Of a stretch of DNA of 64,000 nucleotides, positions 32,236 through 41,256 are shown piece after piece. The DNA lies in contig OZ242340.1 of assembly GCA_965208525.1 (NCBI GenBank), forward strand, positions 3,286,001-3,350,000, in the 5' to 3' direction. Below the pieces are notes generated by a model. It ran no database searches and had not been told where the DNA came from. It was given only the letters and a program-made list of their open reading frames with translations. The DNA is from VXYL01 sp965208525 (GTDB taxonomy: Bacteria; Pseudomonadota; Gammaproteobacteria; Pseudomonadales; Azotimanducaceae). Every line of letters begins with the position of its first letter. Positions within the stretch are counted from its first letter, which is position 1. The translations under genes and the position numbers were made by a program.

Positions 32236-33338
32236 GCGCCCTCGTCGCCAGTCGGTTCCGGCAGTTGTGCGAGGTGGACCGTGCTCGTGGGGAACGCCAT
32301 CTCGGCGCCATGTCCTTCGACAACTCCGGCAATGCGCAGCAACACATCCTCCTTGATGCCGTGGAACGCGACCCAGTCGGTGGTGCGGGTGAAGGTGTAC
32401 ACCATGATATTCACCGAAGAGGCGCCGAACTCGAGCAAGTTGACGATGAGGGTGCGGTCCGGGTCGATCTCCTCGTGCTCCTGGAGCATGGTGCGGATGT
32501 CGTCGACGACGCGCTTCACCACCGCCATGTCGTCGTAGCGCACGCCGACGATCTCGTTGATCCGCCGGTTGCGCATCCGCGACGGGTTTTCCACCGTCAG
32601 CGTGGCGAACACCGAGTTCGGCACATAGAGCGGACGCTGGTCGAAGGTGCGAATTCGTGTCAGGCGCCAGCCGATGTCCTCCACAGTGCCTTCGATCTGG
32701 CGATCGGCGGAGCGAATCCAATCACCCACCGCAAACGGGCGATCGAGGAAGATCATCAATGCGCCGAAGAAGTTGGCCAAGAGATCACGCGCAGCGAAGC
32801 CGATGGCGATGCCGCCAATGCCGCCGAACGCCAGCACTCCGGTCACCGAGAAGCCCAGTGACTGCAAGGCCATGAGCAGCACCGTGATGGCCACGGACGC
32901 GCGCAGCACCTTGCCAACCGCTGACGCGGTGGCTGCGTCCACTCGCCCCGTGCCGTAGCTTGGGTCCCCGACGTGGCTCTCCAGGAACGAGATGTAGCGG
33001 ATGGCGAACCAGCCGATGAGAACCATCACTGCCACGTCACGAATGGGATCGATGTAGGCAAAGAGCGCGTTGTCGGTACCGCTGCCGGCCACCTCGGCGG
33101 CAAACAGAATCCCAAACGTCCAAACCCCCCAGCCGAGCGGGCGGCGCACGGCGTCGAGCACGGCGTCGTCGTGAATCGTGTGGGTGCGGCCCAGGTGCGC
33201 CGCTACGCGATCGAGCAGGTGCCGCATGAGGTAACGCGCGAGCAAAGTCGCGAAGACGATCAGGAATACGTAGATGCCCTTGGGGTTCTCAGCGAACGTC
33301 CGCGTGACCCAGTCGAGCGCTTCCTGCACCGTGTCCAT
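32232..33338 (-). CDS. MscS-family mechanosensitive ion channel
   Basis: This 368-residue inner-membrane channel opens on hypo-osmotic swelling. N-terminal membrane segments (GIYVFLIVFATLLARYLM, VWTFGILFAAEVAG, VMVLIGWFAIRYISFL) precede the pore helix LAFGGIGGIAIGFAARDLLA. The beta domain has FLDRPFAVGDWIR, and a cytoplasmic domain completes it. The size suggests the YbdG/YnaI type rather than the short MscS. The ATG at 33338 has GGGCGAGG upstream. The region containing this start (ribosome site, ATG and five codons) is copied three more times upstream in a tandem repeat array. Confidence 0.93.
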   Translation of the reverse strand: MDTVQEALDWVTRTFAENPKGIYVFLIVFATLLARYLMRHLLDRVAAHLGRTHTIHDDAVLDAVRRPLGWGVWTFGILFAAEVAGSGTDNALFAYIDPIRDVAVMVLIGWFAIRYISFLESHVGDPSYGTGRVDAATASAVGKVLRASVAITVLLMALQSLGFSVTGVLAFGGIGGIAIGFAARDLLANFFGALMIFLDRPFAVGDWIRSADRQIEGTVEDIGWRLTRIRTFDQRPLYVPNSVFATLTVENPSRMRNRRINEIVGVRYDDMAVVKRVVDDIRTMLQEHEEIDPDRTLIVNLLEFGASSVNIMVYTFTRTTDWVAFHGIKEDVLLRIAGVVEGHGAEMAFPTSTVHLAQLPEPTGDEGA

Positions 33339-33775
33339 CCTCGCCCGACCATGCGGCCCTCAGGTGGCCACGGATATTAAACCCTATCCGCCGGATGCGA
33401 ACCCGAAGGCCAGCAGTTCGCGCGGCGAACTGCCAACGCGCTCGTAGAGCGCGCCTGCACCGTGTCCATCCTCCCCGGCCATGCGGCCTTCAGGTGGCCA
33501 CGGACATTAAACCCTATCCGCCGGATGCGAACCCGAAGGCCAGCAGTTCGCGCGGCGAACTGCCAACGCGCTCGTAGAGCGCGCCTGCACCGTGTCCATC
33601 CTCCCCGGCCATGCGGCCTTCAGGTGGCCACGGACATTAAACCCTATCCGCCGGATGCGAACCCGAAGGCCAGCAGTTCGCGCGGCGAACTGCCAACGCG
33701 CTCGTAGAGCGCACCTGCACCGTGTCCATCCTCGCCCGGCCATGCGGCCTTCAGGTGGCGACGAATGTTAAACCC
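33323..33775 (-). repeat. 130-bp tandem array of mscS-start segment and two-hairpin repeat
   Basis: This fills most of the 560 bases between mscS and lexA. Four segments of about 62 bp (from 33323, 33454, 33584 and 33714) carry the mscS start region. They alternate with three nearly identical 68-bp segments containing CCCGAAGGCCAGCAGTTCGC, hairpin GCAGTTCGC-GCG-GCGAACTGC and hairpin CGCGCTC-GTA-GAGCGCG. Periods are 131, 130 and 130. Each upstream unit has GGGGAGG (or GGGCGAGG), ATG and codons for MDTVQ, then runs 30 codons to TAA (MDTVQARSTSALAVRRANCW...). The first and last start segments keep CCTCGCCCG, while the inner two lack one G. Confidence 0.92.
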
Positions 33776-33833
33776 AAGCGAACAAAGACGCTTCGGCGAG
33801 CGGCCCCCCGTCCGTACCCTTGAAAATAGGGTC

Positions 33834-33861
33834 TGGACAAACGCGCATGGCTGTATAGAAT
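33834..33861 (+). promoter_or_regulatory. Probable sigma-70 promoter of lexA
   Basis: TGGACA (33834-33839), a 16-base spacer and TAGAAT (33856-33861) each differ from consensus by one base and lie about 38 bases before the lexA ATG. CTGTATAG at 33851 overlaps the -10 element and resembles the left half of a LexA box. The right half (TTGCAC) is poor, so self-regulation is possible but not shown. Confidence 0.5.
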
Positions 33862-33898
33862 TGCACACCTCGAAAGATGTACATGGCAGGTGGCTGGC

Positions 33899-34573
33899 AT
33901 GGCAGATAGCCCGGAGCAGGAAACGCAAGCGTCGACCGCGAGCGGCAACGGACGACGCCGTCGCAAGCGCGGTCTCACGGCACGGCAGACCGAAGTGCTC
34001 AACTTCATCAAGCAGCACATCGCAGATACCGGCTATCCACCAACCCGTGCCGGAATCGCCGCCGAACTCGGCTTCCGTTCCCCCAATGCCGCCGAGGAAC
34101 ACCTCAAGGCCCTCGACCGCAAGGGCGCCATCGAGATCATCCGCGGTGCCTCGCGGGGCATTCGCGTCTTGCAGAAGCAGCCGCTGGGCCTGCCCATTGT
34201 CGGTCGGGTCGCCGCCGGCAACCCCATCCTCGCCGAGGAGCACATTGAGGACTACTGCGAACTGCCCGCAGCAACCTTCCGCCCCGAAGCCAACTTCCTG
34301 CTTCAGGTGCGTGGCGACAGCATGATCGACGCCGGCATCCTCGACGGCGACCTCCTCGCCGTGCACAAGACCCCGGACGCAAGAAACGGCGACATTGTGG
34401 TGGCGCGCATTGAAGACGAAGTGACGGTCAAGCGTCTGCAAGTCGCGAGCGGCGGCCGGCTCATCCGCCTGCTACCCGCCAACGACGATTACGATCCCAT
34501 CGAGGTGACCCAAGACTCCGGCGCCTTCGCCATCGAGGGCTTGGGCGTCGGTGTCATCCGACGGCATATGTAG
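33899..34573 (+). CDS. lexA: SOS-response repressor LexA
   Basis: This 224-residue repressor has a basic N-terminal extension (GNGRRRRKRG) and a winged helix (LTARQTEVLNFIKQHIADTG, PPTRAGIAAELGFRSPNAAE). The cleavage site is A106-G107 in VGRVAAGNPI. The catalytic residues are S141 (GDSMIDAGI) and K178 (VTVKRL). Self-cleavage on RecA filaments would release SOS genes. The ATG at 33899 has GGCAGG upstream; a GTG at 33890 would add three residues. The downstream gene is convergent and ends 21 bases away. Confidence 0.96.
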   Translation: MADSPEQETQASTASGNGRRRRKRGLTARQTEVLNFIKQHIADTGYPPTRAGIAAELGFRSPNAAEEHLKALDRKGAIEIIRGASRGIRVLQKQPLGLPIVGRVAAGNPILAEEHIEDYCELPAATFRPEANFLLQVRGDSMIDAGILDGDLLAVHKTPDARNGDIVVARIEDEVTVKRLQVASGGRLIRLLPANDDYDPIEVTQDSGAFAIEGLGVGVIRRHM

Positions 34574-34594
34574 GTCGCTGGTTCCTGGCGCGAC

Positions 34595-37006
34595 CTATGT
34601 GATCGCGCCGGAAGCGAACACCTCGCTCACTTCCTCCTCCGACAAGCCGAGGAGAGCGGTGAGCACCTCGAAGCTATGTTCGCCGAGCAGTGGAGCGGGG
34701 CCGCGGGGGCTGTTGTTGTAGCCCGAGATGCGGTATTGGTGGCCGGCGTAGGCAACCGTCCCCATTTCGCCGTGCTCGTACTCGCGGTAGAAGGATCGGT
34801 GCAGGTATTGGGGGTCCTTGGCGAGGTCGCTGGAGCGTTGCACCTTCCCGGACGCGACGCCGGCAGCTTGCAGCAGCGCAGCGACATCTTCAGGCGAGCG
34901 TTCGGCAGTCCAGGCGGCGAGCACCCCATCGATCGCATCGTGGGCGCCAAGGCGATCGGCGTTCGTGGGATATGCACCGGCATCCAAGCCGGGCACGTTG
35001 GCACAGAGCGCCCGCCACTGGTGGTCCGTCTCGACGGCGATCGCGACCCACTCGTCCTCGCCAGCGCACCGATAGGCCCCCTGCGGCGCCGTGAAGCGGC
35101 TGCGATTGCCGATGCGGGTCACCGAGCGGCCGTTCACCTGATGGTCAAGGATTTCCGGCGCAAGAAAATGCAATGACGCTTCGAGCTGGGCGAGGTCAAT
35201 GAAACACCCCTTCCCGGTCCGTCGCTTGCGCTCCAAAGCCGCCGCGATGATGGTGGAGACGAAGCGCGGCGCAATCGTGTCGGTGTAGGCAGTCCAAGGT
35301 CCGCTCGGGGGCATGTCTGGCCAGCCGGTCACTTCGTAGAAGCCGGCAATGGCGGCGGCGTGGTAGCCATAGCCGGCCATGGCCCGCGCCGGTCCCGTCT
35401 GTCCCATCAGGCAGGTGCTCACCATGATGATCCCGGGATTGAGCTTGCGTACCTCGGCGTAGTCGAGCCCCATGCGCTCCATGGCGCCCGGCGCGAAACT
35501 CTCCACCATCACGTCCGCCCAGGCGATCAATCGCTTCGCCACAGCCAGACCTGCGTCCTGTTTCATGTCGAGCGCAAGGCCAAGCTTGGAGGTGTTGAAG
35601 TCGCCGTAGAACTGCGAACGGTTCCAGCCCGGCACGTTGTCCTTGAACGGCGGGCCCCCGCGCAGCACGTCTGGCCGGTTCTCCGACTCCACCCGCACCA
35701 CGGTGGCGCCGTGGTCGGCGAGATACTTCGAGGAGATGGGCCCCACCCCAACCCATGCGAAGTCCGCCACCTTGATGCCAGCGAACGGCAAGCGATCGCC
35801 TTCCTCGGCCTCGGGGATTGATCCAGATCGCGCGGCCGTCGAGCGAAGGGATTCCCGAATCTCCGTGCCGTGGGCATCGAGCGCCGGCGCTTCCCGTCGT
35901 ACCGACAGCAAGGCTTCCGCCTCCGGCCGGGAACGAGCCCACAGGCCTGGTGCCTTGTCGCCACTTGCGAGTTCCCGCCAATAGTCACGCGCCGCCAGGT
36001 GTTCGAGGCCCAACAGTTCCGACATCGTGCCCACCGGTGCCAGCGTGATGCCGTGCTCGATGCCGAAGTCGAACAGCTCCCGTTTCGAGTGCCGCGCGAA
36101 GAAGGCACGGAGCACGGTCACCATCTCGGCCATCGACCAGGGTGCCTCGACGCTGGGGTCGCGCAGCGACTGGTCGAATGCCTCCCAGTCCGCCTCCCGA
36201 GCCGAGGCGTCGAGGATTCCGTCTGCAATCATCCAGTCAAGCAGCCCCTGGATCACCTGGGACATCGGCAAGGCGATGAGGTGACCGTCGGAGCACGCAT
36301 GGACGATCTCCACCCCGATCATGCGCGAGCCGTCGCGCTCGAAGTCGAAGCCCTGTATGGCGTGCGCCCCCATCGCCTGAAGCATCGTCCAAGTCATCAC
36401 GCACTGGGCGGAGAGGTCGACGAATTGCGCATCGCCGGTGCGACGCATCCGAGCGTGCGCCACCAAGGCACTCGCCGCGGCTTCCGCGCCCGTGTGGCGC
36501 CACACCTGCGGCACGCTGATGCGGAGCGGCGCCCTATCGCGGGGGCCCTGCAGCGACATGGGGCCACCAAGAGCCGCTACGACGAGGTCGTTGCCGAGCT
36601 CGCCTGCCCGCGGGCCATCGTTGCCAAACGGAGAGATGCGTACATGCACGATCAGCGGGTTAACCGCCTGCACCTCGGCTCGATCGATGCCGAACGCCTC
36701 CAACGTGCTCGGTGGGGACGACTCGAACAGGAAGTCCGCCGAGGCGATCAACTGCTTCAGCACATCGCGGTCCGCCGGCGTGCCATCCACATCGAGCACG
36801 ATGGAACGCTTGTTGCGATTGAAGGCGCGGAACGAGAGGCTTGCGAGTTCTCCCGACTCGCCGTCGGCCAGGGGCTGCGTTTGGCGCGCCAGGGTTCCAG
36901 CAGGCGGCTCCACGCGGATCACATCGGCACCGAGGTCGCCGAGCAGCATGGGACCGAGCTCTCCCCGCTCGTCCGTCAGGTCCAGCACCCGATACGGCTC
37001 CAGCAT
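34595..37006 (-). CDS. Double-length CaiB/BaiF CoA-transferase (two fused domains)
   Basis: This 803-residue protein holds two class III CoA-transferase domains in one chain. The first, about residues 1-390, has YRVLDLTDERGELGPMLLGD, ADVIRVEPPAGTLARQTQP and NRNKRSIVLDVDGTPADRDV. The second, about 415-803, has GIKVADFAWVGVGPISSKYL, ATVVRVESENRPDVLRGGPP, VMVESFAPGAMERMGLDYAE and a C-terminal LLGEHSFEVLTALLGL. Most family members are a single domain near 400 residues working as interlocked dimers, so this may be a covalent pseudo-dimer. The first domain's motifs are more diverged. The ATG at 37006 has AGGAGAGGGCGAGG upstream; the open frame continuing to 38275 is antisense to yejA and was rejected. 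Confidence 0.92.
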   Translation of the reverse strand: MLEPYRVLDLTDERGELGPMLLGDLGADVIRVEPPAGTLARQTQPLADGESGELASLSFRAFNRNKRSIVLDVDGTPADRDVLKQLIASADFLFESSPPSTLEAFGIDRAEVQAVNPLIVHVRISPFGNDGPRAGELGNDLVVAALGGPMSLQGPRDRAPLRISVPQVWRHTGAEAAASALVAHARMRRTGDAQFVDLSAQCVMTWTMLQAMGAHAIQGFDFERDGSRMIGVEIVHACSDGHLIALPMSQVIQGLLDWMIADGILDASAREADWEAFDQSLRDPSVEAPWSMAEMVTVLRAFFARHSKRELFDFGIEHGITLAPVGTMSELLGLEHLAARDYWRELASGDKAPGLWARSRPEAEALLSVRREAPALDAHGTEIRESLRSTAARSGSIPEAEEGDRLPFAGIKVADFAWVGVGPISSKYLADHGATVVRVESENRPDVLRGGPPFKDNVPGWNRSQFYGDFNTSKLGLALDMKQDAGLAVAKRLIAWADVMVESFAPGAMERMGLDYAEVRKLNPGIIMVSTCLMGQTGPARAMAGYGYHAAAIAGFYEVTGWPDMPPSGPWTAYTDTIAPRFVSTIIAAALERKRRTGKGCFIDLAQLEASLHFLAPEILDHQVNGRSVTRIGNRSRFTAPQGAYRCAGEDEWVAIAVETDHQWRALCANVPGLDAGAYPTNADRLGAHDAIDGVLAAWTAERSPEDVAALLQAAGVASGKVQRSSDLAKDPQYLHRSFYREYEHGEMGTVAYAGHQYRISGYNNSPRGPAPLLGEHSFEVLTALLGLSEEEVSEVFASGAIT

Positions 37007-37168
37007 CCTCGCCCTCTCCTCTTGCCTTGTGCGGAACACCTGCCTTGAGAGCGTATGCGAACGCAAGCGGATGTTCCACGCCGACACGCACATGGAGCGT
37101 CTTCTGCGGCGCAACCTCCTAGCGCTGGGCCGTCCATTGCCTGCGGTTTTCGGGTAACTTCCGCAGCC

Positions 37169-39073
37169 ATGGAACGCATGGTCGTCCGAATCGCCACATT
37201 GGTCGCGACGCTCACCGCCGCAGTTGGTCTCGGCGACGAGCAGGCGTTGCCCGATGGCGGTGTGTACGACGCTTCCGGCCCCGGCTACCACCACGGCTTC
37301 TCGTTCTTTCGCGAACTGCGCTACCCGCCGGAGTACAAGCATTTCGACTACGTGAATCCCGACGCACCCATCGGCGGCGACCTGGTGCTGCCCGTCGTCG
37401 GCACCTTTAACAGCTTCACGCCGTGGATTCAGAAGGGCATCAACCCGTCCGGCTACGGCTTCGTCGGCGCCGGCATCTTCATCTTCGACCGCATCCTCGA
37501 ACCAGGCGACGACGATCCTTCCGCCCAATACGCCCGCCTCGGCGAGATGGAGGCAGCTCCCGACTACAGTTGGTTCAAGGTGCGCATCCACCCCAAAGCG
37601 CGCTGGCACGACGGCGTGCCGATAACGCCTGCCGACATCCTCTACACCGTGGAGTTCGTGCGGGAGAACGCCTCCGCCCCTATTCGCACGGGTCTCGCCC
37701 ACTTCGGCCGCGCCGAGCAGGTGAGCGAGCGCGAGGCCGTGATCTACATCACCGACCCCGCCTTCCGCAATCCCGCCGCGGGCTTGAGCGTCGGCCACCT
37801 TCCCATCCTGCCGGCGCACTACTGGGCCGAACGCGATATCACCAAGACCAGCGTCGAGCCGCCGCTCGGCAGCGGCCCCTACCGGATTACCGAGTTCGAG
37901 CTGGGCCGCCGCGTCGTCTATGAGCGCGTGCCCGACTACTGGGGCTGGGACGTGCCCTCCGTGCGCGGCAAGTACAACTTCGGGCGCATCATCTTCGAGT
38001 ACTTCCGCGACAACACCGTGGCGCGTGAAGCCGCCAAGAAGGGCATCGTTACCTTCCGCGGCGAGGGCGTCGCCAAGGACTGGGCCACCTCCTACGAGAA
38101 CTTCCCGCCCCGGGACGACGGCTTCTTCATTCGCGAACTTGCCGAACGGCGCAACATTACCGCCATGGCCGCCGCCATCGTCATCAACACCCGCCACGAG
38201 CGCTTCCAGGACCGCCGTGTGCGCAAGGCCTTGCTCTACGCCTACGATTTCGAGTGGATCAACCGCGTGCAGCACTTCGGCTTCTACCGCCGGGTGGATA
38301 GCTTCTTCGACAACTCGGAACTGGAAGCCACCGGCATTCCCGAGGGCCTAGAGCGCGACCTCCTGATGGAGTTCAAAGATGAACTGCCACCCGAGCTCTT
38401 CACCACGCCCTTCCAAATCCCGGCCTCCGACGGCCTCGGCATGAACCGCGACAACATGCTGAAGGCGCAGGCCCTCTTCGCCGAGGCCGGCTGGCATGTT
38501 GTTGACGAGCGTCTCGTCAACGATGCGGGCGAGCAGTTCGAGTTCGAGTTCCTCGCCCGCAATCCCGCCGAAGAGCGCGCCGCCCTGCCATACATGGCGG
38601 CGTTGCGCCGCCTCGGCGTGGACGCTGGCGTGCGCACCGTGGACCCCACGCAGTTCCGTGCCCGCCTGCGCGGATTCGCCTACGACGCCGCCATCAACAC
38701 GTACTGGGCCACGCCCACGCTCGGCACCTACCTCAAGTCGTTCTTCCACTCCTCCGGGGCCGATGCGCCGTTCACCCTCAACTGGGCCGGCATCCAGAGC
38801 CCAGCGGTCGATTCGCTCGTCACCCGCGCCCTTACCACCTACGATCGCGAAGAGCTCTACGCCACCGGCAACGCCCTCGACCGGGTTCTGCTGCACGGCT
38901 ACTACATGATCCCGACGCAGATCGAGAGCGGCATGAGGTGGACATACTGGGACCGCTTCGGGCGCCCGGCCAAGTCCTCTCGCTACCGTCACCACTCGTT
39001 CCCGGAGACGTGGTGGATCGACCCCGCCAAGGACGCCGCGGTCGCCGAATACCTGCGCACGCGCGAGGGCTAG
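37169..39073 (+). CDS. yejA: Periplasmic solute-binding protein YejA (peptide ABC importer)
   Basis: This 634-residue family 5 solute-binding protein has an N-terminal signal peptide (MERMVVRIATLVATLTAAVG). It begins after processing with YHHGFSFFRELRYPPEYKHF and YVNPDAPIGGDLVLPVVGTF. It also has WFKVRIHPKARWHDGVPITP, ADILYTVEFV and a long C-terminal lobe. The resemblance is to the YejA/microcin C-binding group rather than to OppA, which fits the YejB and YejE permeases that follow. ATG 37169 is preferred; ATG 37178 is an alternative. yejB begins 9 bases downstream. Confidence 0.9.
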   Translation: MERMVVRIATLVATLTAAVGLGDEQALPDGGVYDASGPGYHHGFSFFRELRYPPEYKHFDYVNPDAPIGGDLVLPVVGTFNSFTPWIQKGINPSGYGFVGAGIFIFDRILEPGDDDPSAQYARLGEMEAAPDYSWFKVRIHPKARWHDGVPITPADILYTVEFVRENASAPIRTGLAHFGRAEQVSEREAVIYITDPAFRNPAAGLSVGHLPILPAHYWAERDITKTSVEPPLGSGPYRITEFELGRRVVYERVPDYWGWDVPSVRGKYNFGRIIFEYFRDNTVAREAAKKGIVTFRGEGVAKDWATSYENFPPRDDGFFIRELAERRNITAMAAAIVINTRHERFQDRRVRKALLYAYDFEWINRVQHFGFYRRVDSFFDNSELEATGIPEGLERDLLMEFKDELPPELFTTPFQIPASDGLGMNRDNMLKAQALFAEAGWHVVDERLVNDAGEQFEFEFLARNPAEERAALPYMAALRRLGVDAGVRTVDPTQFRARLRGFAYDAAINTYWATPTLGTYLKSFFHSSGADAPFTLNWAGIQSPAVDSLVTRALTTYDREELYATGNALDRVLLHGYYMIPTQIESGMRWTYWDRFGRPAKSSRYRHHSFPETWWIDPAKDAAVAEYLRTREG

Positions 39074-39082
39074 GCAGAAACC

Positions 39083-40174
39083 GTGAGCCGCTATGTCCTG
39101 CGCCGCCTCGTCCTCATGGTGCCGACTCTGTTCGGCATCATGGTCATCAACTTCATGATCGTGCAGCTTGCTCCCGGCGGTCCCATCGATCTCATGATTG
39201 AGCAGATGATGAGCGGTTCGAGCGGCGCGCTCTCCACCCGCGGCGCTGGCGCAACGATGGAGATGGGCGGCAGCTCGCTCATGGACTCCGGCGGACGCGA
39301 TCCCGCCACGCGCGGGCTGGACCCCGACCTGCTGGCCGACTTGGAGAAGCAGTTCGGCTTCGACAAGCCCCTGCACGAACGTTTCCTGACCATGATGGGC
39401 GGCTATCTGACGCTGGATTTCGGCGAGAGCTTCTATCAGGACCGACCGGTGCTTGATCTACTGCTCGAACGCCTGCCCGTGTCCATATCGCTGGGGCTTT
39501 GGTCGATGCTGCTCATCTACCTTATCTCCATCCCCTTGGGCATCCGCAAGGCGGTGCAGAACGGCACTCGCTTCGACGCCTGGACCAGCGCCGTGATCTT
39601 CGTCGGCTATGCCGTGCCGGGATTCCTGTTCGCGGTGCTGCTCATCATCGTCTTTGCCGGCGGGAGCTACTTCGACTGGTTCCCGCTCCGGGGCCTCGTC
39701 AGCGACGATTTCGCCGAGCTCTCCGTCGCCGGCAAGATCGGCGACTACTTCTGGCATCTGGCCCTGCCCATCGCGGCCCTTTCCATCGGCGGCTTCGCGA
39801 CCCTAACGATGCTCACCAAGAACTCCTTCCTCGAGGAGATCAGCAAGCAGTTCGTGCTGACCGCACGGGCGAAGGGGCTCACGGAAGGGCGCGTGCTCTA
39901 CGGCCATGTGTTCCGCAACGCCATGCTGATCGTCATCGCCGGCTTCCCGGCGGCGCTCATCGGCATCCTGTTCACCGGTTCCATGCTCATCGAGGTGATC
40001 TTCAGCCTCGACGGCATTGGCCTGCTCGGCTTCGAGGCGGTCATCTCCCGCGACTACCCCATCATGTTCGGCACGCTGTTCATTTTCACCATCATTGGCC
40101 TCATGCTGCAGCTCGCCGGGGACATCACCTACACGCTGGTGGACCCACGCATCGACTTCGAGGCGCGCAACTGA
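39083..40174 (+). CDS. yejB: ABC importer permease YejB
   Basis: This 363-residue inner-membrane permease starts (GTG) with SRYVLRRLVLMVPTLFGIMV and INFMIVQLAPGGPIDLMIEQ, the YejB opening. The extra loop SGSSGALSTRGAGATMEMGG is typical of YejB compared with DppB. The conserved cytoplasmic EAA-like motif is in RAKGLTEGRVLYGHVFRNAM, followed by the C-terminal membrane helices. The stop TGA overlaps an ATG that opens an 11-codon reading frame ending over the yejE start, described in the findings. Confidence 0.93.
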   Translation: MSRYVLRRLVLMVPTLFGIMVINFMIVQLAPGGPIDLMIEQMMSGSSGALSTRGAGATMEMGGSSLMDSGGRDPATRGLDPDLLADLEKQFGFDKPLHERFLTMMGGYLTLDFGESFYQDRPVLDLLLERLPVSISLGLWSMLLIYLISIPLGIRKAVQNGTRFDAWTSAVIFVGYAVPGFLFAVLLIIVFAGGSYFDWFPLRGLVSDDFAELSVAGKIGDYFWHLALPIAALSIGGFATLTMLTKNSFLEEISKQFVLTARAKGLTEGRVLYGHVFRNAMLIVIAGFPAALIGILFTGSMLIEVIFSLDGIGLLGFEAVISRDYPIMFGTLFIFTIIGLMLQLAGDITYTLVDPRIDFEARN

Positions 40175-40202
40175 TGGTGTCGGCAACCGGTGGGCAAGCG
40201 GC

Positions 40203-41240
40203 GTGAAGCTGACGCCACTCACGCGACGACGCCTCGCGAACTTCCGCTCCAATCGCCGCGGTTACTGGTCCCTTTGGATTTTCCTGGGCCTGTTTGCCTT
40301 CTCCTTGGTCTCGGAACTGATCGCCAACGACAAGCCCATCGTCATGCGCCACAACGGCGAGCTTTGGGCGCCGGTGATCTTCACCTACACCGAGCAGGAA
40401 CTCGGCGGCGAGTTCGCCACCGAAGCGAAGTACGAAGATCCCTACGTGCAGAACCTGATCGCCGAAAGCGACGGCTGGATGCTGTGGCCACCGATCCGCT
40501 TCGCCCACGACACCATCGACTGGTTCACACAGGAAGGCGCGCCGGCACCGCCCTCCACCCGCCACTGGCTCGGCACCGACGACGGCGCCCGCGACGTGGC
40601 GGCACGACTCCTCTATGGCTTCCGCCTGTCGGTGAGCTTTGGTCTCGCGCTAACCGTGGTTGCCTCCGCCATCGGCATCGCCGCTGGTGCCGTGCAAGGC
40701 TACTTCGGCGGCAAGGTGGACTTGATCGGCCAACGGTTGATCGAGATCTGGGCCGGCTTGCCTGTGCTGTTCCTGCTCATCATCCTGTCGAGCATGGTGG
40801 AGCCGTCCGCCCTCGTGCTGCTCGGACTCCTCGTGCTATTCAGTTGGATGACCCTCGTGTCCGTCGTGCGAGCGGAGTTCCTGCGCGCCCGAAACTTCGA
40901 CTTCGTTCGCGCCGCCCTCTCCCTAGGCGTCGGCAACGCCACCATCATGCGCCGCCACGTGCTGCCGAACGCGATGGTGGCAACGCTGACCTACCTGCCC
41001 TTCATCCTCAACGGCTCCATCACCACCCTCACGGCACTCGACTTCCTCGGCTTCGGCCTGCCCCCCGGCTCGGCCTCCTTGGGCGAACTCCTCGCGCAAG
41101 GCAAGGCCAACATCCAAACCCCCTGGCTCGGCCTAACCGGCTTCGCCACGCTGGCAATCATGCTCACGCTCCTCATCTTCGTCGGCGAAGCCGTCCGAGA
41201 CGCCTTCGACCCACGCAGAACCGAGGGCGTCGCTGCCTAA
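40203..41240 (+). CDS. yejE: ABC importer permease YejE
   Basis: This 345-residue permease has the YejE opening LTRRRLANFRSNRRGYWSLW, IFLGLFAFSLVSELIANDKP and a periplasmic loop. The DppC-like core follows (HWLGTDDGARDVAARLLYGF, SLGVGNATIMRRHVLPNAMV as the EAA motif, LDFLGFGLPPGSASLGELL). The GTG at 40203 is the family start, and its ribosome site is weak. No ATPase subunit (YejF) follows; the next genes, on the other strand, are exporters. The importer must therefore use an ATPase encoded elsewhere. Confidence 0.92.
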   Translation: MKLTPLTRRRLANFRSNRRGYWSLWIFLGLFAFSLVSELIANDKPIVMRHNGELWAPVIFTYTEQELGGEFATEAKYEDPYVQNLIAESDGWMLWPPIRFAHDTIDWFTQEGAPAPPSTRHWLGTDDGARDVAARLLYGFRLSVSFGLALTVVASAIGIAAGAVQGYFGGKVDLIGQRLIEIWAGLPVLFLLIILSSMVEPSALVLLGLLVLFSWMTLVSVVRAEFLRARNFDFVRAALSLGVGNATIMRRHVLPNAMVATLTYLPFILNGSITTLTALDFLGFGLPPGSASLGELLAQGKANIQTPWLGLTGFATLAIMLTLLIFVGEAVRDAFDPRRTEGVAA

Positions 41241-41256
41241 CGGACAAACCGAGCGC

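Noticed and set aside
33323..33775. Possible CRISPR array or direct-repeat leader
   Set aside because: The units are 130 bp with no short repeat/unique spacer alternation. Both parts of each unit are repeated and no cas genes are present.
33851..33866. LexA operator upstream of lexA
   Set aside because: Only the left half CTGTATAG is good. The right half does not match ACAG, so I report it only as a remark on the promoter.
37007..38275. Upstream extension of the double CoA-transferase frame
   Set aside because: It runs antisense through yejA, lacks family sequence, and a strong ribosome site marks the start at 37006.
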